Below are positions 7,230 through 14,357 of a DNA stretch of 14,357 nt, piece after piece. How positions within the stretch are numbered: the stretch's first letter is position 1; the number at the start of each line of letters is the position of its first letter. The DNA comes from Aquincola sp. (GTDB lineage: Bacteria; Pseudomonadota; Gammaproteobacteria; Burkholderiales; Burkholderiaceae_C): NCBI GenBank assembly GCA_029884035.1, contig JAOUIM010000040.1, positions 1 to 14,357 on the forward strand, written 5' to 3'. The position numbers and the translations under genes are program-made. The notes beneath the pieces were generated by a model, which saw only the letters and a list, made by a program, of their open reading frames with translations, was not told the DNA's origin and ran no database searches.

Positions 7230-8189
7230 ATGTCCCGCCCCGAACTGCTCACCGTGGCCAGGCTGGCGCCCTTCCTGATGGAGCCGTTGCAGGCCGCGTT
7301 CACGGTACACGACCGGCTCCACGAGAGCCTGCTCGACAACGACACCTCGGCATTTGCCACGGCGGCGCCGCGCATCCGTGCGATCTGCGGCAGTGGCGAG
7401 TCGAAGGTCGGCGCCGACCTGCTGGCGCAGCTGCCGGCGCTGGAGATCGTCTCGATCATGGGCGTAGGCTACGACGGCGTCGACGTGGCCGCCTGCAAGG
7501 CACGCGGCGTGGTCGTCACGCACACGCCCGACGTGCTCAACGACGACGTGGCCGACCTTGCGCTGGCGTTGATGCTCGACGTGGCGCGCCGCATCCCGCA
7601 GGCCGACCGGCACGTGCGCGAAGGGCGATGGCCGCAGGGCAACATGCCACTGGCCCGCAAGATGAGCGGTGCGCGGCTGGGGCTCGTCGGCATGGGCCGC
7701 ATCGCGCAGGCGATCGCCCAGCGCGCCCTCGCGTTCGGCATGTCGATCGCCTATACCGCGCGCAGCGCCAAGCCCGCACTGCCGTACGCATTCCATGCCA
7801 CGCCCGCTGCGCTGGCGGCAGCCAGTGACTTCCTTGTCGTCATCACGCCTGGCGGCGCAGCCACGCGCAAGCTCATCGATGCCACGGTACTGGACGCGCT
7901 CGGTCCCAAGGGGTATCTCGTCAACGTCGCGCGCGGCTCGGTGGTCGACGAGTCGGCGCTCATCGCGGCCCTGCAGAAAGGCACCATCGCCGGCGCCGCG
8001 CTCGACGTGTTCGAGAACGAACCGCATGTGCCCGAAGCGCTGCGGGCGATGGACAACGTGGTGCTGACGCCGCACATCGGCAGCGCGACGAGCGCGACGC
8101 GGCAGGCGATGGCCGACCTGGCTTTCGAGAACCTCGCGGCGCATTTCGCCGGCCGTCCGCTGCCCTCGCCGGTGCCGGAATGCCGGTAA
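7230..8189 (+). CDS. D-isomer 2-hydroxyacid dehydrogenase (glyoxylate/hydroxypyruvate/2-ketogluconate reductase type)
   Basis: Soluble dehydrogenase of 319 aa that interconverts a 2-keto acid and a D-2-hydroxyacid. The Rossmann loop is GLVGMGRIA (151-159), with Ala in place of the usual third Gly. Arg178 after the second strand (YTARSAK) suggests NADPH use. The catalytic triad is R235 (VNVARG), E264 (FENEP) and H282 (TPHIGSAT). Length is normal for the GhrB/hydroxypyruvate reductase group. The ATG at 7230 has only a weak purine stretch upstream (GGATCGG). It is first in a plus-strand unit with the cupin and DMT genes and diverges from the SDR/kinase pair. In this setting 2-ketogluconate or another 2-ketoaldonate, or hydroxypyruvate/glyoxylate, are the likely substrates. 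Confidence 0.92.
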   Translation: MSRPELLTVARLAPFLMEPLQAAFTVHDRLHESLLDNDTSAFATAAPRIRAICGSGESKVGADLLAQLPALEIVSIMGVGYDGVDVAACKARGVVVTHTPDVLNDDVADLALALMLDVARRIPQADRHVREGRWPQGNMPLARKMSGARLGLVGMGRIAQAIAQRALAFGMSIAYTARSAKPALPYAFHATPAALAAASDFLVVITPGGAATRKLIDATVLDALGPKGYLVNVARGSVVDESALIAALQKGTIAGAALDVFENEPHVPEALRAMDNVVLTPHIGSATSATRQAMADLAFENLAAHFAGRPLPSPVPECR

Positions 8190-8200
8190 AGGACGCATCG

Positions 8201-8593
8201 ATGGACCCCAGCCCGCGCTTCACGAAGGTCATCCTCGAGACCGGCCCCGATGGCCGCGCGCGTTTTCGCGACGAGCCGGTCGCGCTGAGCGAGGGCAAGC
8301 CGCAGGCGCGGCTGTCACCATTGGCGACGAGCGCCGGCTACCAGCTGCGCGAGAGCCCGGTCGGATTCCGCAGCGAGTTCCATTGCACCGAGAACCCGCA
8401 ATGGGTCTTCATCCTGAAGGGCGCGATGGAAATCGGCCTGCAGGACGGCACGAGCCGCCTGTTCGGCCCGGGCGAGCACTTCTATTCGGCCGACACCGTG
8501 CCTGCCGGCGCCGCGTTCGACCCGACGATTCATGGCCACTGGAGCCGGCAAGTCGGCGACACGCCACTGGTGACGCTGTTCGTGCGCGGCTGA
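8201..8593 (+). CDS. Small single-domain cupin protein
   Basis: A 130-aa protein with one conserved beta-barrel cupin domain. Visible elements are H61 in FHCTENPQWVFILKG, where the usual HxH is reduced to one His before the Glu, then FGPGEHFYSAD (88-98), then H111 and H113 (IHGHWSR) near the end. The ATG at 8201 is preferred because AAAGGA lies 7 nt upstream, directly over the stop of the preceding gene. An ATG at 8180 would overlap that gene by 10 bp and add seven residues. Small cupins next to sugar-acid genes may act as isomerases, epimerases or metal-dependent accessory proteins. No specific reaction can be assigned. Confidence 0.85.
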   Translation: MDPSPRFTKVILETGPDGRARFRDEPVALSEGKPQARLSPLATSAGYQLRESPVGFRSEFHCTENPQWVFILKGAMEIGLQDGTSRLFGPGEHFYSADTVPAGAAFDPTIHGHWSRQVGDTPLVTLFVRG

Positions 8594-8604
8594 GACCGCC
8601 CCAC

Positions 8605-9513
8605 GTGAACACCCCCGCGACCGCGCTGTCGCGCGCGGCCTTCGCCACGCTGTTGCTGATCGCCTTGATGATGGGGGGCAACCACGTCGCGGCCCGCATC
8701 GCGTTCGACGCCGGCGTCGATGTCACCACCGCCGTGCTGTTTCGCAGTGGCGTGACGGCCCTGGTGGTCGCGCTGCTGGTGGTGCAGGCGCGCGGGTCGT
8801 GGCGGCTCGACGCGCGCGAGCGGCGCGCCATGCCGGTGATCGGGGCGCTGGTCACCGCGCAGAGCCTGTGCCTGTACTCGGCAGTGGCGCGGCTGCCGGT
8901 GGCGCTGGCACTGCTGGCCTTCAACACGTATCCGTTGTGGACCGTGCTGTGGGCCCGCGTGCTGTATCGGCACCGCGCCGAGCGCCGCGTGTTGCTGGCC
9001 ATGCCGGTGCTGCTGTTCGGTCTCGCGCTGGCGCTCGATGTGCTGGGTGCCGCCTCGGGTCTGGGCGCCAGTGCGCAGTGGGCCCGCATCGGCGCCGGCG
9101 TGGCATTCGCCGTCGCTGCGGCGGCGCTCTTCGGCCTCGCGCTGGTGCTCACGCAGCACGAGGCCGGGCGGCTCGACGGCCGGCTGCGGACCGCCCTCAC
9201 GATGGGATTCGTGGCAGTCGTTGCCGCAGGGCTGATCGCACTGCAGGGTGGCTGGCACGTCCCCTCGGAGACCCGAGGCTGGTGGGGCCTCGGGGCGCTG
9301 ACCTTCCTGTACGGCACCGCCTTCACGATCATGTTCACGGTGTTGCCACGCCTGGGGGTGGTCGGCAACTCCGCGATCATGAACGTCGAGCCGATCTTCG
9401 CGCTCGTGCTCGCATGGGCGCTGCTCGGCCAGTCGATCGCGCCGGTGCAAGTGCTGGGCGGGCTGCTGGTGGTGGGCGCGGTGATGGCGCTCGGTCTGCG
9501 GCGCCGGCCTTGA
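8605..9513 (+). CDS. EamA/DMT-superfamily transporter (RhaT/YdcZ-like permease)
   Basis: Inner-membrane protein of 302 aa with about ten hydrophobic helices in two tandem EamA repeats (about 10-140 and 165-297). The first repeat ends near FNTYPLWTVLWARVLYRHR, the second near NVEPIFALVLAWALLG followed by a final helix and an RRRP tail. These proteins usually export metabolites or amino acids. The start is a GTG at 8605, 11 bp after the cupin stop, because the first helix begins soon after it and no ATG with a ribosome site exists nearby. The upstream open frame back to 8383 is a shadow of the cupin gene. It is the last gene of the rightward unit, ending 27 bp from the convergent HAD gene. Substrate is unknown; export of a pathway intermediate is possible. 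Confidence 0.88.
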   Translation: MNTPATALSRAAFATLLLIALMMGGNHVAARIAFDAGVDVTTAVLFRSGVTALVVALLVVQARGSWRLDARERRAMPVIGALVTAQSLCLYSAVARLPVALALLAFNTYPLWTVLWARVLYRHRAERRVLLAMPVLLFGLALALDVLGAASGLGASAQWARIGAGVAFAVAAAALFGLALVLTQHEAGRLDGRLRTALTMGFVAVVAAGLIALQGGWHVPSETRGWWGLGALTFLYGTAFTIMFTVLPRLGVVGNSAIMNVEPIFALVLAWALLGQSIAPVQVLGGLLVVGAVMALGLRRRP

Positions 9514-9523
9514 ACCCATCGGC

Positions 9524-9538
9524 CGCCTGCGCCAGGCG
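9524..9538. terminator. Hairpin in the convergent DMT/HAD gap
   Basis: CGCCTG-cgc-CAGGCG forms a perfect 6-bp stem with a 3-nt loop in the 27-bp gap between two converging genes. It could stop transcription from both sides. No T-run follows on either strand, so it would be a non-canonical terminator. Confidence 0.35.
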
Positions 9539-9540
9539 CG

Positions 9541-10221
9541 TCAGCGCCGCCAGTGACGTACCGGCCAGCCGCGCGCTTGTGCCTCGGCCGCCAGGCGCTC
9601 GTCGGGGTCAACCGCGACCGCCTCGCGCACCGCACACAGCAACGGCAGGTCATTGATCGAGTCGCTGTAGAACACGCTCGGCCGTTGCGCCAGCGGTGCC
9701 TCGCCGCGCGCTGCGAGCCAGGCGTGCAGGCGCGTGACCTTGCCCTGCCGCATGTTGGGCACGCCGCTGACGCGGCCGCTGAAGCGGCCGTCGGCCGCGA
9801 CCTCGGTCTCGGTGGCGATCAGGTGCGGCAGGTCGAGCGCCGCCGCGGTCAGCTCGGTGATGAAGCGGTTGGTCGCGGTGGTCAGCACCAGGGTGTGGCC
9901 CGCCTGCCGATGCTGCTCGATGCAGGCCAGGCCGGCCGGCACGACGCGCGGGCGGATGCACTCCTCGAGAAACGCCTCGCGCAGCGGCTGCCACTGCACC
10001 GCGCTGCGGCTTGCCAGCGTGCCCACGTAGAACTCGCAGAATTCGAGCACGCCCACGGCGCCGGCCTTGTAGCCCGCCTCGATTGCGCGGTTGCGCGGCC
10101 CGAACACGGCGCGGTCGAGCACGCCGCGGTCGATCAGGAACTCGCACCACAGGACATCGCTGTCGCCGTCGAGCAGCGTGTGGTCGAGGTCGAACAGTGC
10201 GAGCGTCGGGGGTGGTGTCAA
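9541..10221 (-). CDS. HAD-superfamily hydrolase, subfamily IB (phosphoserine phosphatase-like)
   Basis: Soluble phosphatase of 226 aa. All four HAD motifs are present: DLDHT with nucleophile D11 and acid D13, Thr114/115 in LVLTTATNR, K161 (RQGKVTRL), and DSINDLPLL with D187 and D191. The large helical cap between motifs I and II matches the IB group (SerB-like). The start is a TTG at 10221 whose last bases form the stop of the upstream aldehyde dehydrogenase gene (TTGA overlap, 10218-10221). No ATG or GTG is available near the N-terminal DLDHT strand. Initiation would depend on ribosomes finishing the upstream gene. It is the last gene of the five-gene leftward unit. The substrate is unknown, and a role in amine breakdown is not obvious. 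Confidence 0.88.
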   Translation of the reverse strand: MTPPPTLALFDLDHTLLDGDSDVLWCEFLIDRGVLDRAVFGPRNRAIEAGYKAGAVGVLEFCEFYVGTLASRSAVQWQPLREAFLEECIRPRVVPAGLACIEQHRQAGHTLVLTTATNRFITELTAAALDLPHLIATETEVAADGRFSGRVSGVPNMRQGKVTRLHAWLAARGEAPLAQRPSVFYSDSINDLPLLCAVREAVAVDPDERLAAEAQARGWPVRHWRR

Positions 10222-11585
10222 GGCGCTCTGAGGTGCCACGCCTTGGGCTTGGTGAAGGTCTGGATGCCGTACGTCGACAGGGTCAGCCCGATGCCCGAGT
10301 CGCCCACCCCGCTCCAGGGCAGGCGGGGGCTGACGCGGTCGCAGCAGTTCCAGTACACGCTGCCCGCATTCACGCGCGCGAGCAGGGCGCGAGCCGCGAC
10401 TTCGTCCCTGGTGTACACGCCGGCCGTGAGGCCGTAATGCGTGTCGTTCATCAGCGCAACGGCCTCCTCGTCGCTCACCACCTTCTGGATGCCGATGACG
10501 GGGCCGAAGCTCTCCTCGCGCATCAGTTCCATCGTGTGGTTCACGTTCGTGAACACCGTGGGTGCATAGGCCTGGTGCGGCAGGCGGTGCCCGCCGCGCA
10601 CAAGCGTCGCGCCCTTGGCCTTCGCATCGGCGACCTGCGCATCGAGCACGGCCAGCTGCGGCGCGCGCGCGATGGCGCCGATGTAGGTGGTCTCGTCCAT
10701 CGGGTCGCCGATCTTGAAGCCGTCGACCGTCGCGAGGAAGTGTTTGACGAAGGCGTCGTGGATCGTGGCGTGCACGTAGATGCGCTCGACCGAACAGCAG
10801 CTTTGCCCCGCGTTGTACATCGCACCGTCGGCGAGCGACTCTGCCGCTGTCTTGGGATCGGCGTCGGCGCGCACGTAGGTCGGGTCCTTGCCGCCGAGCT
10901 CGAGCTGCAGCTTCACGAGCCGGCCGGCGAGCGCCTTGGCGATGCGCTTGCCGGTGGCCACGCTGCCGGTGAAGAACAGGCCGTCGATCGGCTGTTCCAG
11001 CAGCGCCGCGCCCGCCTCGCCCGCACCGACGACGAGCGCCAGCACGTCGCTCGGCACGCCGGCCGCGTGCAGCAGGCGCACCAGGTGCTGGCCGGTGAGG
11101 GTGGCGACCTCGCTGGGCTTGTAGAGCACCGCGTTGCCCGCGAGCAGCGCCGGCACGACGACGTTGCAGCTCACGAACCAGGGGTAGTTCCAAGCCGAGA
11201 TGTTGGCCACCACCCCCAGCGGCACATGGCTGATGCGCTCGCGCATCGCGGGGTCGTCGAACACCGCCTCGTCGGCCAGTGCCGCGGCGGCGTGGTCGAG
11301 AAAGAAGTCCAGCCGTGGCAGCAGGCCGTTGAGCTCGTTGCGGCTTTGCGCGATCGGCTTGCCGACCTCCTGGGTCAGCGTCAATGCCAGTGCCTCGCGC
11401 TCGGCGACGACGGCGTCGCGGAAGCGACGCATGATCGCGATGCGCTCGGCCAACGCACGCGCGGCCCAGGCCGGCTGCGCGGCACGCGCGGCGCGGGCCT
11501 TGGCGGCAATCGATGCGGCATCGTCACCCGGCAATGCGGCGAGTTGCGCGCCAGTGGCGGGGTTGGTGATGGTCAGGACAGGCAT
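10218..11585 (-). CDS. NAD(P)-dependent aldehyde dehydrogenase family protein
   Basis: Soluble aldehyde dehydrogenase of 455 aa that oxidises an aldehyde to the acid. The cofactor-pocket segment is SAWNYPW (130-136) with KPSE at 156-159. The nucleotide loop is FTGSVATGK (205-213). The general base is E229 (LELGGK) and the nucleophile C263 (NAGQSCCS), followed by ESFGPV and the C-terminal PWSGVGDSGIG. The ATG at 11585 starts the usual MPVLTITNPATG N-terminus and lies 7 bp after the amidohydrolase stop; an upstream ATG at 11627 would overlap that gene. With a gamma-glutamyl-GABA hydrolase and an aminotransferase beside it, the substrate is probably an amino-aldehyde such as gamma-glutamyl-gamma-aminobutyraldehyde or succinate semialdehyde. 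The exact one cannot be read from sequence. Confidence 0.92.
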   Translation of the reverse strand: MPVLTITNPATGAQLAALPGDDAASIAAKARAARAAQPAWAARALAERIAIMRRFRDAVVAEREALALTLTQEVGKPIAQSRNELNGLLPRLDFFLDHAAAALADEAVFDDPAMRERISHVPLGVVANISAWNYPWFVSCNVVVPALLAGNAVLYKPSEVATLTGQHLVRLLHAAGVPSDVLALVVGAGEAGAALLEQPIDGLFFTGSVATGKRIAKALAGRLVKLQLELGGKDPTYVRADADPKTAAESLADGAMYNAGQSCCSVERIYVHATIHDAFVKHFLATVDGFKIGDPMDETTYIGAIARAPQLAVLDAQVADAKAKGATLVRGGHRLPHQAYAPTVFTNVNHTMELMREESFGPVIGIQKVVSDEEAVALMNDTHYGLTAGVYTRDEVAARALLARVNAGSVYWNCCDRVSPRLPWSGVGDSGIGLTLSTYGIQTFTKPKAWHLRAP

Positions 11586-11592
11586 GGCGGGT

Positions 11593-12408
11593 TCAGGTGT
11601 CTGCGGAACGCACCGCACGCGCGGCACGAAGGAAATCGATCAGCATCGGCGTGTCGTCGAACAACCCGTCTTCGCCCGGCGTGTGGAACTCGGGGTGCCA
11701 TTGCACGGCGGCCACGAAGCCCGGCCCGCGCGAGCGTACCGCCTCGATGATGCCGTCGTCAGGGCAGCGCGCCTCGACCACCAGGCCTGCCGCCAGATCC
11801 TTGATGCCCTGGTGGTGAATGCTGTTGATCGTGGCGCGCGTGACCTCGGGGTACAGCTCGGCGAGCCTGGTGCCGGGCACCAGTTCGACCGCATGCCGGT
11901 TGCGCTCGTAGTGGCTGCGGTTGACATGTTCGCTGGCGTCCGGGCGCTGGGTCGGGATGTCCTGGTACAGCGTGCCACCCAGGGCGACGTTCAACAGCTG
12001 CAGCCCGCGGCAGATGCCGAAGACCGGCTTGCCGGCGTCGATGAACGCGCTGAGAAGCGCCATCTCGTAGCGGTCGCGCACGGCGTCACCGGCCCACGCC
12101 GGGTCGAGCGGCTGCTCGCCGTAGGAATGCGGCGAGAGATCATTGCCTCCTTGCAGCACAAGGGCGTCGAGCGAGTCCGCGTAGTGGCGCAGGTTGAAAT
12201 CCTCGCGCGTGGTCACGCTCTGGGCGTCGACCGCCGGAATCATCATCGGCAACGCGCCGCCGCGCAGCAGCCAATGCGCCACCGACTGCTCGAGGTAGTG
12301 CAGCGTCTTGGTCCAGACGCCGCCCAGGTCCAGCACGGGCCCGGCCGGGTAGTAGATGCGTGCCGAGACGCCGATGCGCAGATGGGGTGTCGTGAAGGGC
12401 ATGGTCAC
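11593..12408 (-). CDS. puuD: Gamma-glutamyl-gamma-aminobutyrate hydrolase-like class I glutamine amidotransferase (peptidase C26)
   Basis: Cytoplasmic hydrolase of 271 aa, related to PuuD, which splits gamma-glutamyl-GABA into glutamate and GABA in the putrescine pathway. The nucleophile is C133 in FGICRGLQLLN, and the His-Glu pair is H238 and E240 (VQWHPEF). The oxyanion-side motif LVLQGGNDLSP is at 84-93 and INSIHHQGI at 194-202, both typical of C26 members. The chosen start is a GTG at 12408 that overlaps the stop of the iron alcohol dehydrogenase gene (GTGA); an ATG two codons later (12402) is nearly as likely. No gamma-glutamylputrescine synthetase or oxidase is visible in the window, so the symbol marks family resemblance. 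The natural gamma-glutamyl amide could differ. Confidence 0.88.
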   Translation of the reverse strand: MTMPFTTPHLRIGVSARIYYPAGPVLDLGGVWTKTLHYLEQSVAHWLLRGGALPMMIPAVDAQSVTTREDFNLRHYADSLDALVLQGGNDLSPHSYGEQPLDPAWAGDAVRDRYEMALLSAFIDAGKPVFGICRGLQLLNVALGGTLYQDIPTQRPDASEHVNRSHYERNRHAVELVPGTRLAELYPEVTRATINSIHHQGIKDLAAGLVVEARCPDDGIIEAVRSRGPGFVAAVQWHPEFHTPGEDGLFDDTPMLIDFLRAARAVRSADT

Positions 12409-13538
12409 ATCGCCTGCAGGAAGAGCCGTTCGTAGTCGGCCGCGGTCGCCTTGATCGGGTTGGTCTGGCCCGCGAAGTCGGCCACCGCCAGCGGCACCAG
12501 GCGAGCCAGGTGCGCGCGCGTCACACCGCGCGCAGCCAGGCCGCCGGTGATGCCGATCTCGGCCTTGAGCCGCGTCAGCCAGGGGACGAAGGCGGCGCCG
12601 CCGCCGGCGACGCCAGCGGCGTGCGCCAGCTCATCGAATTTGGCCGGGACCGCCTCGATGTTCCAGGCCAGCACGGTGTCGATCATCAACGCGTTGGCCA
12701 AGCCATGGTGCAAGTCGTTGACCGCGCCCAGCGCATGGGCGCAGGCATGCACCGAGCCGAGGTCTTTCTGGAACGCGATCGCGCCCATCATGGAACTCAT
12801 CATCATGTCGGCGCGGGCCGCGAGGCTGCCCGGCTCGCGCACCGCAATGCCCAGGGCCCGCGCGCCGATGCGCAGGCCCTCGAGCGCGATGCCGTCGCAC
12901 AAGGGGTGGTAGGCAGGCGACAGGTAGCTCTCGATGTTGTGCGTCAGTGCGTCGATGCCGGTGGCCGCGGTCACCGGCGGCGGCAGCGCGAGCGTCAACT
13001 CGGGGTCGGCGAATACGGCTCTGGCCAGCAATTTTGGGCTGAACACCGAGCGCTTGACATGGGTGTCGTCCTCGGCGACCACCGAAGATCGTCCGACCTC
13101 GCTGCCGGTGCCCGAGGTGGTGGGCAGCGCAACGAAGTACGGCAACTCGTTGACGATCGGGCGTACCTTGGGGTGATCCCACACGTACTCGATCACGTCG
13201 CCCTCGTGCACCGCCATCAGCGCGACGACCTTGGCGACGTCCAGCGCCGCGCCGCCGCCGAAGCCGATGACCGCGTCGGCGCGGTGCGCCTTGTACGCCG
13301 CCGCACCGGCCATCACCTGGCTGGCGGTCGGGTTGCCGAACACGCCGTCGAACACGCCGGCGTCGAGCCCGCCGAGGTGCGTACGGAACTCGGCCAGCAC
13401 CGGCAACTGCGCCAGGGCGCGGTCGGTGACGATCAGCGGGCGGCGGATTCCCTGCTCCTTCAGGTGGTCGGCCACGAGCCTGCGCGCGCCGGCGCCGAAG
13501 TGGATCGCGGTGGGAAAGGCAAAGCGGGTGATGCTCAT
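12405..13538 (-). CDS. Iron-containing alcohol dehydrogenase (group III)
   Basis: NAD(P)-dependent, metal-dependent dehydrogenase of 377 aa. Metal ligands fit the family pattern: D196 and H200 (GIDALTH), H264 (SVHACAHALG) and H278 (HHGLAN). The nucleotide loop reads GFGGGAALDVAK (92-103), with Ala where GGGS is usual. TTSGTGSEV (140-148) is the conserved cofactor-side segment. The ATG at 13538 overlaps the aminotransferase stop (ATGA). The open frame extends upstream to 13673 only as a shadow of that gene. In this operon it may reduce the aldehyde formed by transamination, or oxidise a hydroxy acid such as 4-hydroxybutyrate, as a partner or bypass of the aldehyde dehydrogenase. The substrate is inferred. 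Confidence 0.93.
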   Translation of the reverse strand: MSITRFAFPTAIHFGAGARRLVADHLKEQGIRRPLIVTDRALAQLPVLAEFRTHLGGLDAGVFDGVFGNPTASQVMAGAAAYKAHRADAVIGFGGGAALDVAKVVALMAVHEGDVIEYVWDHPKVRPIVNELPYFVALPTTSGTGSEVGRSSVVAEDDTHVKRSVFSPKLLARAVFADPELTLALPPPVTAATGIDALTHNIESYLSPAYHPLCDGIALEGLRIGARALGIAVREPGSLAARADMMMSSMMGAIAFQKDLGSVHACAHALGAVNDLHHGLANALMIDTVLAWNIEAVPAKFDELAHAAGVAGGGAAFVPWLTRLKAEIGITGGLAARGVTRAHLARLVPLAVADFAGQTNPIKATAADYERLFLQAM

Positions 13539-14357
13539 GACGAGGTGTCTCGCAGTGCGGCGTCGACGATGTCCAGGGCCTGGTCCATCTGCGCGATGGT
13601 GGTGACGAGGGGCGGGGTGAGGGTCAGCACGGTAGCCATCGTCGTCTTGAACGACAGGCCGCGCGAGAGGCAACGGTACAGCACGGCCTCGGCGCGGTCG
13701 GCGTCGGGCGTGCGTGCGCCCGCACGGTCGCGCACCAGCTCGATGCCCAGCAACAGGCCGCGACCCCGCACGTCACCGATGCCGGCATGGCGGCGCTTCA
13801 TCTCGTACAGGCGCTCCAGCGCGTGCGCGCCGACGCGCGCGGCGTTGTCGACCAGGCCCTCGCGCTCGATCACCTGCAGCGTGGCCAATGCCGCAGCGGC
13901 AGTGACCGGGTTCTTCTCGTGCGTGTAGTGGCCGTAGGCGTAGTCGCCGACGATGTTGAGGTCGTCGCGCGCCACGCAGGCGGCGATCGGCAGCACGCCG
14001 CCGCCCAGCGCCTTGCCGAGCACCACGATGTCCGGCGCCGCGCCGTCGTGCTCGGCGGCGAAGAAGCGGCCGGTCTTGCCGAGACCCGTCGGGATCTCGT
14101 CGAAGATCAGCAGCGTGCCGTGCGCGTGGCAGGCCTCGAGCACCGCTCGCCAGTAGCCCGGCGGCGGCAGGTAGGGCACGGCGCGCGCCGGCTCGGCGAT
14201 GACCGCGGCGACATCGCCTTCCCGTTCGAGAACGTAGCGAACCATCGAGGCGCAAGCGAGCGCGCAACGTTCGAGATCAGGCTGTCCGTCGGCATCGACC
14301 GGGTGGCCGTAGGCGCAGCGGTAGCAGCCGAACGGCGCCACATGTTCGCTGCCGGGC
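13535..14357 (-). CDS. Class III PLP-dependent aminotransferase (N-terminus beyond window)
   Basis: The C-terminal 273 residues of a fold-type I aminotransferase, entering from the right edge in frame as PGSEHVAPFGCYRC. The cofactor-ring Asp is in LLIFDEIPTGLGKTGRFF, and the Schiff-base Lys is in VLGKALGGGVLPIA (codon 14012-14014). GHYTHEKNPVTAAAAL carries the conserved phosphate-side loop. The family is about 420-460 aa, so roughly 150-190 residues are missing. Class III enzymes transfer amino groups from omega-amines such as putrescine, GABA or beta-alanine to a keto acid. With the aldehyde and alcohol dehydrogenases downstream, an omega-amine donor giving an aldehyde is the best guess. The Cys pair in GCYRC is an uncommon feature that could help identify the subfamily. 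Confidence 0.9.
   Translation of the reverse strand, partial: PGSEHVAPFGCYRCAYGHPVDADGQPDLERCALACASMVRYVLEREGDVAAVIAEPARAVPYLPPPGYWRAVLEACHAHGTLLIFDEIPTGLGKTGRFFAAEHDGAAPDIVVLGKALGGGVLPIAACVARDDLNIVGDYAYGHYTHEKNPVTAAAALATLQVIEREGLVDNAARVGAHALERLYEMKRRHAGIGDVRGRGLLLGIELVRDRAGARTPDADRAEAVLYRCLSRGLSFKTTMATVLTLTPPLVTTIAQMDQALDIVDAALRDTSS

Noticed and set aside
5457..8198. A single 913-codon minus-strand frame suggesting a giant fusion protein.
   Set aside because: Only its last 313 codons resemble a protein family (the kinase). The rest lies out of frame with, or antisense to, the SDR, hydroxyacid dehydrogenase and cupin genes.
9541..11193. A 550-codon minus-strand frame suggesting the HAD phosphatase is fused to a long N-terminal domain.
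   Set aside because: The upstream part is the aldehyde dehydrogenase gene read in the wrong frame. The real HAD start is the TTG at 10221.

Overview
The window is dense (15 protein genes, no intergenic gap above about 170 bp) and very GC-rich, with strong G/C at third codon positions. Gene families, sparse Shine-Dalgarno sites and frequent GTG/TTG starts suggest a betaproteobacterium of the Burkholderiales. That placement is by style of sequence and is not proven. No RNA genes, CRISPR arrays, insertion sequences or phage genes were seen.

Left block (1-2548, minus strand). A FadR-type GntR repressor overlaps (ATGA) an L-idonate 5-dehydrogenase-like zinc enzyme. After 23 bp comes a TRAP transporter solute-binding protein that runs off the left edge. 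This reads as a regulator, oxidation and uptake operon for a sugar acid. The dehydrogenase carries a one-base frameshift near 945-947 that replaces its last ~50 residues. A palindrome matching the FadR-type consensus TnGTnnnACnA lies just upstream of the regulator gene.

Middle island (2685-5291). A plus-strand gene encodes a 567-residue CorA-like membrane protein: two C-terminal membrane helices with a GMN motif behind a very large soluble domain. It converges, 15 bp apart, on a minus-strand gene for an Ala/Pro-rich protein with a dense histidine cluster. These two have no obvious tie to the sugar-acid genes around them and are the least explained part of the window.

Sugar-acid block (5457-9513). 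A PfkB-type 2-keto-3-deoxygluconate kinase-like gene and a short-chain dehydrogenase point left. Diverging from them are a 2-hydroxyacid (2-ketoaldonate/glyoxylate) reductase, a small cupin and an EamA/DMT exporter. Together with the left block they give uptake, two or three interconverting dehydrogenases and a kinase, a plausible aldonate/ketoaldonate pathway. The dehydratase, aldolase and exact substrate are not visible. The divergent promoter region carries a near-match to the palindrome upstream of the GntR gene, hinting at shared control.

Right block (9541-14357, minus strand). Five genes are packed as one transcription unit entering from the right: class III aminotransferase (cut by the edge), iron-containing alcohol dehydrogenase, gamma-glutamyl-GABA hydrolase-like amidotransferase, aldehyde dehydrogenase and HAD-IB phosphatase. 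Junctions are ATGA, GTGA, 7 bp and TTGA. The content fits amine or polyamine (putrescine-like) breakdown: transamination to an aldehyde, oxidation or reduction of the aldehyde, and hydrolysis of a gamma-glutamyl amide. The HAD phosphatase is an unexpected last member.
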